A stretch of DNA of 64,000 bases, taken from Prevotella sp. Lineage in GTDB: Bacteria; Bacteroidota; Bacteroidia; Bacteroidales; Bacteroidaceae. Of the stretch, positions 1 through 7,632 are shown in pieces (the first letter of the stretch is position 1; every line of letters starts with the position of its first letter). The stretch is taken from the NCBI GenBank assembly GCA_016285245.1, contig JAEEQH010000012.1:1-64000 (forward strand). The letters are read 5' to 3'. The position numbers and the translations under genes were made by a program. The notes under the pieces are model-generated. The model had not been told where the DNA came from and ran no database searches. It saw only the letters and a list, made by a program, of their open reading frames with translations.

Positions 1-1285
1 CAAGGTAAATACTTCCGAGGAAAGGCAGGTCCACCAACTTGCCCTGTTTGTAGGCGTTGTATGGATTCATCGTCTTGTGCAGACCAAGTGAACTGAGACG
101 CTTAACTTGCGTGGCTCCCTCCTTGCTTTTGTCGGTAAACCACACCACATCGCGACGAATAAAGTCCTCGTTCAGCAGGTTGATGTCGTGAGTGGTCATT
201 AGCAGTTGCGACGAGCCCTCGCTGTTGGCCAGGAACAGTTTGATGAAATAAGAGAGCAACTCATAGTGGATGCTGGTCTCTATCTCATCAACGGGGATGA
301 AGTTGTTTTCGTGCAACACGTAGTACAGCACAATTGACATTCCCAGGAAGCGATGCGTACCGGCAGACTCCAGTCGCTCGTGCAACTCATATTCGCCATC
401 CTCACCTGTATGCATGAACATTATATCATCGTGCTTGATGGTACCACGCCTGAGCATCTCTATCTTGGCCTCCTCAGGTATAGGTGCACTCTTGATGGTC
501 GTTTCCATTTCGGGCGTGATGGAATCTTCGCGCTCGTCGAGTGTCATGTCAACGATGTTAAAATCACTCGCCTTCAGCAGTTGCAGCAGGAACCGCTTCT
601 TCTTTCCGTCCTTGTCATTCCGAAGTTCGGTTTTTACGTCGAACGACAGAGAATCTCTTGGGCTCAAAATGTTCTGCAAACCGGCAAGGAAGAAATCAAA
701 CACATCGTTAAGCCTTGAAGCATGGGCATTCGTTTGCCCAAAGGCGGCCATCACCGTACAGTTGTTGGTGGTATTGCCCTCGATGGCGCGTCCTGTGGCC
801 TTGTCGATGCCAGCTTTATTGCCAAAAATCACCTCCGTATGATCCGACTCCGATTGATAGACACGTTTGTAGAGCGTGGTGGGACGGACGCTTGTATATA
901 CAATCAGCGACTCCTCATATATTCGCTTGCTGTCAAACTCCAGGTTTAAGACATACTTTTCTTCATTAACCCAGAAGGTCATCTGCATCAACGAATGCTC
1001 ATCCCTACTGTGGTTGTCGAGCAGGAACGGGTAGTAGCCCATGCCGTCATTCTTCGACTCAGGCTTGTCGAGCATCACGCTGCGGAAGTACGACAGGGCA
1101 TTGAGCAAGGTGGTCTTACCGCTGGCATTGCTACCATACACAATACCAATCTTCAGGAGTTCCACTCCCTCAGCCACTTGATGGACATATTGCCCACGCA
1201 TATTATCATCATTATTCGGCACAAAACTGATAGTTTGCCGCTCCCTGATGCTGTAGAAATTCTGTACTTGAAACTCCTGTATCAT
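1..1285 (-). CDS. AAA family ATPase (AAA_15/AAA_21-like), 3' end beyond window
   Basis: Minus-strand reading from ATG at 1285: MIQEFQVQNFYSIRERQTISFVPNN...GIVYGSNASGKTTLLNALSYF (Walker A), ...LESAGTHRFLGMS, ...IPVDEIETSIHYELLSYF (Walker B), ...LLMTTHDINLL. Frame stays open to position 1. Confidence 0.85.
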   Translation of the reverse strand, partial: MIQEFQVQNFYSIRERQTISFVPNNDDNMRGQYVHQVAEGVELLKIGIVYGSNASGKTTLLNALSYFRSVMLDKPESKNDGMGYYPFLLDNHSRDEHSLMQMTFWVNEEKYVLNLEFDSKRIYEESLIVYTSVRPTTLYKRVYQSESDHTEVIFGNKAGIDKATGRAIEGNTTNNCTVMAAFGQTNAHASRLNDVFDFFLAGLQNILSPRDSLSFDVKTELRNDKDGKKKRFLLQLLKASDFNIVDMTLDEREDSITPEMETTIKSAPIPEEAKIEMLRRGTIKHDDIMFMHTGEDGEYELHERLESAGTHRFLGMSIVLYYVLHENNFIPVDEIETSIHYELLSYFIKLFLANSEGSSQLLMTTHDINLLNEDFIRRDVVWFTDKSKEGATQVKRLSSLGLHKTMNPYNAYKQGKLVDLPFLGSIYL

Positions 1286-1519
1286 AGTCGTCGCTTTTAA
1301 AATGATAGAAATGTGCTGCAAATTTACATCAAAAAAGTCGAAATGCAAAATATAATTCAAGATTCCGTGAAATATTCACAATAATTTTAAGTATAAATAG
1401 CTTTTCAAGGCCTTAAAATGCCAAATCGGCGGTATTTTTGGACTCCAGAAAACTCGTAAAACGTCTCTATTGGTTTGTATGTCACGGGGACAGGTGAGTG
1501 ACACGGCCTTCAGCCCATT

Positions 1520-1546
1520 ACACAAACGGGACGGTTCCGTTTGTGT
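1520..1546. repeat. Perfect inverted repeat ACACAAACGG-N7-CCGTTTGTGT next to radA 3' end
   Basis: acacaaacgg gacggtt ccgtttgtgt, 10-bp arms, 16 nt beyond the radA stop. Confidence 0.8.
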
Positions 1547-1561
1547 ACTTTTTGTGTGGTT

Positions 1562-2980
1562 TCAGCCGAAGAGGGCGCGGAGGGCTTCCTCGACCTTGCG
1601 TACGGGGTGGAGGCGGATGGCGAACTTCTTGGCATCGATGCCCTGGAGGTTGTACTTCGGGATGATGATGTCGCTGAAGCCGAGCTTCTCGGCCTCGGCA
1701 ATGCGCTGTTCGATGCGGGCCACGGGACGCACCTCGCCCGACAGTCCCACCTCGCCGCACATACACCAGCCGGCCTCGATGGGGGTGTCGACATTCGACG
1801 AGAGGACGGCGGCGATGACCGAGAGGTCCATGGCGAGATCGGTGACGCGCAGGCCGCCGGCAATGTTGACGAAGACGTCCTTCTGCGCGAGCTTGAAGCC
1901 GACGCGCTTCTCGAGGACGGCGAGCAGCATATTCAGACGGCGCTGGTCGAAGCCGGTGGCGGTGCGCTGCGGCGTGCCATAGGCGGCGGTGGAGACGAGG
2001 GCCTGCGTCTCGACAAGGAAGGGTCGCACACCCTCGATGGCGGCGGCGATGGCTACGCCGGAGAGGTCGTCGTGGTCGTCGGTGAGCAGCAGCTCGGAGG
2101 GGTTCGACACCTGGCGCAGCCCGTTCTGGAGCATCTCGTAGATGCCCAGTTCGGCGGTGGAGCCGAAGCGGTTCTTGATGGCGCGGAGTATGCGGTAGAC
2201 GTGGTGCTGGTCGCCCTCGAACTGTATGACGGTGTCGACGATGTGCTCCAGGATCTTCGGTCCGGCGAGGGTGCCCTCCTTGGTGATGTGGCCGATGAGG
2301 ATGACGGGGACGCCGCTGGACTTGGCGAAGCGCAGCAGGGCGGCGGCACACTCGCGTACCTGGGCGATGGAGCCTGCCGACGACTCGACATCGTCGGTCA
2401 TGATGGTCTGTATGGAGTCGACGACGACGAGCTGGGGCTTCACCTCCTTGATGTGGTCGAAGATGGCCTCGAGGGAGTTTTCGCAGAGGAGTAGGAAGTT
2501 GTCTAACTGAGAACTGAGAGGTGAGTTCTCAGTTCCCAACAGGCGGTTGGCACGCATCTTCAGCTGGTGGGCGCTCTCCTCGCCGCTGACGTAGAGGACG
2601 CGCAGGGGCAGGCGGAGCATGGTCTGGAGGGTGAGGGTGGACTTGCCGATGCCGGGTTCGCCGCCCAGGAGGACGATGCTGCCGGGGACGAGGCCGCCGC
2701 CGAGGACGCGGTTCAGCTCGGTGTCGTGCATGTCGATGCGCGGGTCGTCGGTGGCGCTGATGTCGCTGAGGCGCAGCACGCGGGCGGCCTGGGTGAGTGA
2801 TGAGTTGAGCGTTGATAGCTGGGAACTGGCTGCCGCCTTCGCCCGAACGCTCGAGCTGGCGGGTGCCACCTTGATTTCCTTGAACGTGTTCCACTGCCCG
2901 CAGGCGGGGCACTTGCCAATCCATTTCGGCGATTCCTGTCCGCAGTTCTCGCAGACGTATGCTGTCTTGTCCTTTGCCAT
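1562..2980 (-). CDS. radA: DNA repair protein RadA
   Basis: N-terminal zinc finger CENCGQESPKWIGKCPACGQWNTF, Walker A GGEPGIGKST, LYVSGEESAHQ, KNRFGSTAELG and C-terminal Lon-like domain. Start placed at MAKDKTAY. Confidence 0.95.
   Translation of the reverse strand: MAKDKTAYVCENCGQESPKWIGKCPACGQWNTFKEIKVAPASSSVRAKAAASSQLSTLNSSLTQAARVLRLSDISATDDPRIDMHDTELNRVLGGGLVPGSIVLLGGEPGIGKSTLTLQTMLRLPLRVLYVSGEESAHQLKMRANRLLGTENSPLSSQLDNFLLLCENSLEAIFDHIKEVKPQLVVVDSIQTIMTDDVESSAGSIAQVRECAAALLRFAKSSGVPVILIGHITKEGTLAGPKILEHIVDTVIQFEGDQHHVYRILRAIKNRFGSTAELGIYEMLQNGLRQVSNPSELLLTDDHDDLSGVAIAAAIEGVRPFLVETQALVSTAAYGTPQRTATGFDQRRLNMLLAVLEKRVGFKLAQKDVFVNIAGGLRVTDLAMDLSVIAAVLSSNVDTPIEAGWCMCGEVGLSGEVRPVARIEQRIAEAEKLGFSDIIIPKYNLQGIDAKKFAIRLHPVRKVEEALRALFG
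2505..2534. repeat. Inverted repeat inside radA coding sequence
   Basis: AACTGAGAACT (2505-2515) / AGTTCTCAGTT (2524-2534), perfect 11-bp arms, translated in frame as part of GTENSPLSSQLDN. Confidence 0.8.
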
Positions 2981-3039
2981 GATGGCGCAAAAGTACAAAA
3001 AAAAAGTGATAATCCATTCTCAATTCCCAATTATTTTCG

Positions 3040-3047
3040 TACCTTTG
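3040..3047 (+). promoter_or_regulatory. Bacteroidetes -7 motif TACCTTTG
   Basis: tacctttg about 10 nt upstream of ATG 3057; divergent region shared with radA, which has ttgtacttttgcg on the minus strand. Confidence 0.6.
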
Positions 3048-3056
3048 CAATCAGTT

Positions 3057-3977
3057 ATGAGGAAATTATTCTGGATTCTGGCGACGCTGCTGCTCCTGGC
3101 GAGTTGCGGACGGTCGTACGAAGAGAAACGGAGGATATCGCGTGCAGAGCAGCGCCGACTGTGGCGCGAGGACTCGGCGGCGCTGAAGGTGGCGGTGATG
3201 CCCACGCTCGATTGTCTGCCGCTGTACGTGGCCAAGGAGCACGGTTTCTTCGAGAAGCAGGGCGTTGACGTCAGGCTGAAGCGCTTCACCGCCCAGATGG
3301 ACTGCGACACCGCCGTGGCCCGCGGCCGCGTGGAGGGACTGGTGAGTGACTTGGTGCGCACGGAGCGGCTGCAGCAGCAGGGCACGCCGCTGCGCTACAT
3401 GTCTGCCACGGACGCCTACTGGCAGCTGGTGACGAACCGTCAGGCACGCATCCGCGAGCTGAAGCAGCTCGACGACAAGATGGTGGCCATGACGCGCTAC
3501 TCGGCCACGGACCTGCTGACTTCGCTGGCTGTCGACAGCGCGAAGCTGAAGACGGAACGCGTGTTCCGCATACAGGTGAACGACGTGAACATCCGTCTCA
3601 GGATGCTCCAGGGCAACGAGCTCGACGCGATGTTGCTGACGGAGCCGCAGGCCGTCCAGGCACGGCTGCAGAAGCACCGCGTGCTGCTGGACAGCCGCCG
3701 TCTGGACATGAGGCTCGGCGTGCTGGCCTTCAGCGAGAACGCCCTGAAGGACAAGAAGCGCCAGCAGCAGCTCGATAAGTTCATGAAGGCCTACCGCCAG
3801 GCGTGCGACTCGCTGGCACAGCGGGGACTGGCAGCCTACCGCGACGTGGCCTCGAAGGCCTGCGACGTCACCACCGCCGCTCTCGACTCGCTGGCGAGGA
3901 GCTACAAGCCCAGCCGTGCCGCAGAGCCCCGGACAGCGGACGTGGAGCGGGCACAGAAATGGCTGAAGGAAAATTGA
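3057..3977 (+). CDS. ABC transporter substrate-binding lipoprotein (NMT1/THI5-like)
   Basis: Lipoprotein signal MRKLFWILATLLLLASCG; LKVAVMPTLDCLPLYVAKEHGFFEKQGVDVRL typical of NMT1/SsuA-like periplasmic proteins. Confidence 0.75.
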   Translation: MRKLFWILATLLLLASCGRSYEEKRRISRAEQRRLWREDSAALKVAVMPTLDCLPLYVAKEHGFFEKQGVDVRLKRFTAQMDCDTAVARGRVEGLVSDLVRTERLQQQGTPLRYMSATDAYWQLVTNRQARIRELKQLDDKMVAMTRYSATDLLTSLAVDSAKLKTERVFRIQVNDVNIRLRMLQGNELDAMLLTEPQAVQARLQKHRVLLDSRRLDMRLGVLAFSENALKDKKRQQQLDKFMKAYRQACDSLAQRGLAAYRDVASKACDVTTAALDSLARSYKPSRAAEPRTADVERAQKWLKEN

Positions 3978-4015
3978 AAAATTAAAAAATTGAAGAATTG
4001 AAGTTATAAAAGGCG

Positions 4016-6124
4016 ATGGTAGCTAAGAACGAGCAGTTGGAGACGGTGATGCGCCACGTCGGCGACGGACATCTGGGCCAGGCCATAGGCGGTCTGGAGA
4101 ACTACCTGCTGGCGTATAGCCACCCGCAGGAGATGGAACAGCTGATGCGCATCAAGGAGGACTACCGACTGATGACCGACTACTGGCAGCAGGGCTACCA
4201 GGACCCGCAGCGCGAGACGGTCTACCGACGGCTGCTGCAGCGCGTCCACCAGCTGGCCACACGACTCGCCGTGAGCCATGCCATCAAGAACACGTCGTTC
4301 ATGCTCTCCACCTACAAGCGCGCCAGGGCCGTGCGACAGGACTGGACGCTGACGTCGCTGCGCCGCGACCTGGAGGACTTCGTGGCTAACCAGGCGCTGC
4401 TCGAGCTGAACGCCGACGACGCCCAGGAGCAGCAGCTCTACGAGCGCCAGCAGGCGCTGCGTTGCGACCTCTTCGACTACATCTGGACGTCGCGCGTGTG
4501 GAGCGACAGCCTCGCCGACGCCTTCGTCGACCTCCTGACAACACCTACCGTCGACACCATGGACCAGCAGCTCGTGGTCAGCGCGATGACGCTGTCGCTG
4601 ATGAACGCCTTCGATTATAATAAGGTACGCGCATTGGTTGCCGTCTACCAGCGCAGCGCCGACGAGCAAGTGCGACAGCGCGCACTCGTGGGGTGGGTGC
4701 TGGCCGTCGATTCGACGATGATTCCGCTATACCCCGAGATGGCAGACTTGCTGCGCCAGCTGACGGCCGACGACGACTGCCGCCGCGAGCTGAAGGAGCT
4801 CCAGATGCAGCTGCTCTACTGTCTGAAGACCGACGAGGACAGCCGCATCATCAACCAGGAGGTGATACCCGAACTGATGAAGAACAACGACCAGTTCCGC
4901 TTCACGCGCAATGGCATCGAGGAGGTGGAGGAAGACCCCATGGAGGACATCCTGCACCCTGAGGCTGCCGAGCAGCGCATGGAGCAGATTGAGAAGACCA
5001 TGCGTCGGATGCTGGATATGCAGCGCGCTGGGTCGGACATCTTCTTCGGCGGCTTCGCACAGATGAAGCGCTTCCCCTTCTTTAGCGACACCTGCAATTG
5101 GTTCATGCCCTTCTACGACAAGCATCCCGCCATACGCCGTGCGCTGAAGGACGAACGCCAGCGGCGCATCATCCTCGGACTGATGGGTCGCACACCCTTC
5201 TGCAACAGCGACGCCTACTCGTTCGCCCTTGGATTCCAGATGACCATTGACCATCTGCCGCAGAACATCCAGGAGATGCTCGGACGCGGCGAACTGTCGA
5301 TAATGGGCGACATGGTGGACGACGCTACGGCCGCCCAGCCAGCATACATCCGGCGCCGATACCTGCAGGACCTCTACCGTTTCTGCCGCCTGTTCCCCGC
5401 ACGCAGCACCTTCGACCACCCCTTCGACGACAGCGACGGCGGCAGCCGTCTCTTCTTCCTGCTGCAGCCGGCCTTCCGCGATACCGCCCTCGCCGACGAT
5501 GTGGAGTACTACACCATCAGCGCCACCCTGTTGCAACTAATGGACGGCGTCGACCGTCAGCTGGCCGACTGCTACCGCGAGGTGCTGGCACGCGACCCGC
5601 GCAACGAGCGTGCCCTCAGAGGGCTGGCACGGCTGCTGTTCAAGGAGAACGATTACCAGCGGACGCTCGACGTCTACGAACAGCTGCTCGAGCTGCGTCC
5701 CGACCATCATAACTACCTGCTGAACAAGGCCGTCTGTCTGGGACGGCTGGAGCGTGGCGACGAGGCGCTGAAGATTCTCTACAAGATGGACTACGAGGAC
5801 GGCGACAACCCCAACGTGAAGCGCGTCCTGGCATGGACACTCGTGGGCTGCGGCAAGACGGAGCAGGCGAGGAAGATATACTCGCAGATGCTCGAGGCAC
5901 AGCAGCCTGAGGGCGACGACCTCCTGAACTACGGCCTATGCCAATGGATAGCCGGCGATGTCGTCGGCGCCGTAGGACTCTTCCGCCAGTATGCCCAGAC
6001 ACGTGGCGACAAGGGCTTCAACGCTGAGGCAGTATTCTGCCGCGAGGAAGCCGCGCTACTCAAACGTCACGGTATCAGCGACGTCGAAGTACGCATGATG
6101 ATTGATACAATTCACAATGCATAA
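4016..6124 (+). CDS. Tetratricopeptide repeat protein (702 aa)
   Basis: Single long ORF; C-terminal TPR pattern ARDPRNERALRGLARLLFKENDYQRTLDVYEQLLELRPDHHNYLLNKAVCLGRL. Confidence 0.75.
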   Translation: MVAKNEQLETVMRHVGDGHLGQAIGGLENYLLAYSHPQEMEQLMRIKEDYRLMTDYWQQGYQDPQRETVYRRLLQRVHQLATRLAVSHAIKNTSFMLSTYKRARAVRQDWTLTSLRRDLEDFVANQALLELNADDAQEQQLYERQQALRCDLFDYIWTSRVWSDSLADAFVDLLTTPTVDTMDQQLVVSAMTLSLMNAFDYNKVRALVAVYQRSADEQVRQRALVGWVLAVDSTMIPLYPEMADLLRQLTADDDCRRELKELQMQLLYCLKTDEDSRIINQEVIPELMKNNDQFRFTRNGIEEVEEDPMEDILHPEAAEQRMEQIEKTMRRMLDMQRAGSDIFFGGFAQMKRFPFFSDTCNWFMPFYDKHPAIRRALKDERQRRIILGLMGRTPFCNSDAYSFALGFQMTIDHLPQNIQEMLGRGELSIMGDMVDDATAAQPAYIRRRYLQDLYRFCRLFPARSTFDHPFDDSDGGSRLFFLLQPAFRDTALADDVEYYTISATLLQLMDGVDRQLADCYREVLARDPRNERALRGLARLLFKENDYQRTLDVYEQLLELRPDHHNYLLNKAVCLGRLERGDEALKILYKMDYEDGDNPNVKRVLAWTLVGCGKTEQARKIYSQMLEAQQPEGDDLLNYGLCQWIAGDVVGAVGLFRQYAQTRGDKGFNAEAVFCREEAALLKRHGISDVEVRMMIDTIHNA

Positions 6125-6281
6125 TGCTTAATGCATAATGCTTAATGCTTAATGCATAATGCTTAATGCATAATGCTTAATGCATAATGCTTAATGCTTA
6201 ATGCATAATGCTTAATGCATAATGCTTAATGCATAATGCTTAATGCATAATGCACAATTCACAATTCACAATGGACAATTA
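6108..6281. repeat. Heptanucleotide tandem array (ATAATGC/TTAATGC)n flanked by (ACAATTC)n
   Basis: From 6121 about 19 consecutive 7-mers of form [A/T]TAATGC, then acaattc acaattc acaatgg acaatta in the same 7-bp phase. Confidence 0.95.
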
Positions 6282-7562
6282 GAGGGTGAAGGCGAGGAGG
6301 TGGGCAAACCAGCCGCGGAACTTCTGCCAGGAGGTGCGCTTCTGCTTCCACCACTCGGGGGTCATCAGCTCGCTCTTTTGTGTGTCGCGCAGGAACATCG
6401 TGTCGAGTTCGGCGGTGGTCTCGCGGTTCACGATGATGGCATTGTCCTCGAAGTCGAAGCGCAGGCTACGCGAGTTGAGGTTTGCCGAGCCGATGGTACA
6501 GAAACGCCCGTCGACCATCATGATCTTGGAATGGTGGAACCCCGGCTGGTACACCCAGACGGTGGCGCCACGCTTCATCAGCTGATGGGCGTTATAGAAA
6601 ACACAGTCGGGCGTCAGGGGGATGTCGCTCTTCTGCGAGATCATGATGTTCAGTTTCACACCACGCTTGATGGCCCTCTTGAACGCCCGCTTCAAGGCCG
6701 GTGAGAGGGTGAAGTAGGGATTGATGATGTTGATGGAGTCGCGGGCGGCGTCGATGGCGGCGAGGTAGAAGCGGCGGATGGCATCGTTGCGCCCCAGGAG
6801 GTGGCCGTCGTCGACATAGACGGCGCCGGGCTCGCGGTTCAGGATGCCCACCGTCGTTGCGCCACCGTCGCGACCGCGGAAGTAGGCCGGGTCGGTGAGC
6901 TGCTCGCCGGTGACGTCACGCCATATCTCGCGGAAGATGAGCTGCAGGTCGTTCACCGCGCTGCCCTCCAGCCGACAATGCAAGTCGCGCCACTCGCCCA
7001 CCTGCTCCGTACCTTTTATATAATAGTCGGCAACGTTCATGCCGCCTGTGTAGCCAATGTGACCGTCGATGACCACGATCTTGCGGTGGTCGCGCGGCCA
7101 GATGTGGTTCAACCACGGGAAGCGGATGGGGTCGTACTCGTGGATGTCGATGCTGTCGTTGCGCAGGGCGGTGATGTGGTGCTTCTTCAGAGGCTGGTTG
7201 TTCGAGTCGTTGCCGAAGCCGTCGAACAGCGCGCGCACCTCCACTCCCTCGCGGCGCTTCTCGCGCAGCAGGTCGAAGAGCAGCGACGCTATGGAGTCGT
7301 TGCGGAAGTTGAAGTACTCCAGATGGATGCTGTGGCGTGCCTGGCGGATGGTCTCGAACAGGTCGTCGAACTTCGCCTGTCCGTTCATCAGCACGCGAAC
7401 GCTGTTGTCATCGGTGAAGCGCACGCCGTAGTCCGCCATCTGCCGGCGGATAAGCGTGTCGCTGGTCTGAGCCCCTACAGGGCTAGATGATATATGAAGA
7501 ATGAAAAATAATAAACCTATGCGGAGTAAAAGGCTGCTATGTCTCGTCGTTGCTCTTGTCAC
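6279..7562 (-). CDS. Phospholipase D family protein / cardiolipin synthase-like, exported
   Basis: Two HKD motifs: DHRKIVVIDGHIGYTGGMNV and HHSKIMMVDGRFCTIGSANLNSRS; signal peptide LLFFILHISSSPVGAQ; GTG start. Confidence 0.85.
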   Translation of the reverse strand: MTRATTRHSSLLLRIGLLFFILHISSSPVGAQTSDTLIRRQMADYGVRFTDDNSVRVLMNGQAKFDDLFETIRQARHSIHLEYFNFRNDSIASLLFDLLREKRREGVEVRALFDGFGNDSNNQPLKKHHITALRNDSIDIHEYDPIRFPWLNHIWPRDHRKIVVIDGHIGYTGGMNVADYYIKGTEQVGEWRDLHCRLEGSAVNDLQLIFREIWRDVTGEQLTDPAYFRGRDGGATTVGILNREPGAVYVDDGHLLGRNDAIRRFYLAAIDAARDSINIINPYFTLSPALKRAFKRAIKRGVKLNIMISQKSDIPLTPDCVFYNAHQLMKRGATVWVYQPGFHHSKIMMVDGRFCTIGSANLNSRSLRFDFEDNAIIVNRETTAELDTMFLRDTQKSELMTPEWWKQKRTSWQKFRGWFAHLLAFTL

Positions 7563-7632
7563 CTCTTAATTCTAATCTCTTATCTTAACTTATCTCTTAT
7601 CTATTATCTATTATCTATTATCTCTTATTTTA
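7563..7632. repeat. Short-period AT-rich repeat (TCTATTA / TCTTATC) between two minus-strand genes
   Basis: tctcttatcttaacttatctcttatctattatctattatctattatctcttatttta; overlaps the stop codon of the upstream gene. Confidence 0.85.

Noticed and set aside
6279-7562. PLD protein as a defence effector nuclease
   Set aside because: Two HKD motifs with a signal peptide and cardiolipin synthase-like layout; no partner genes of a defence system.
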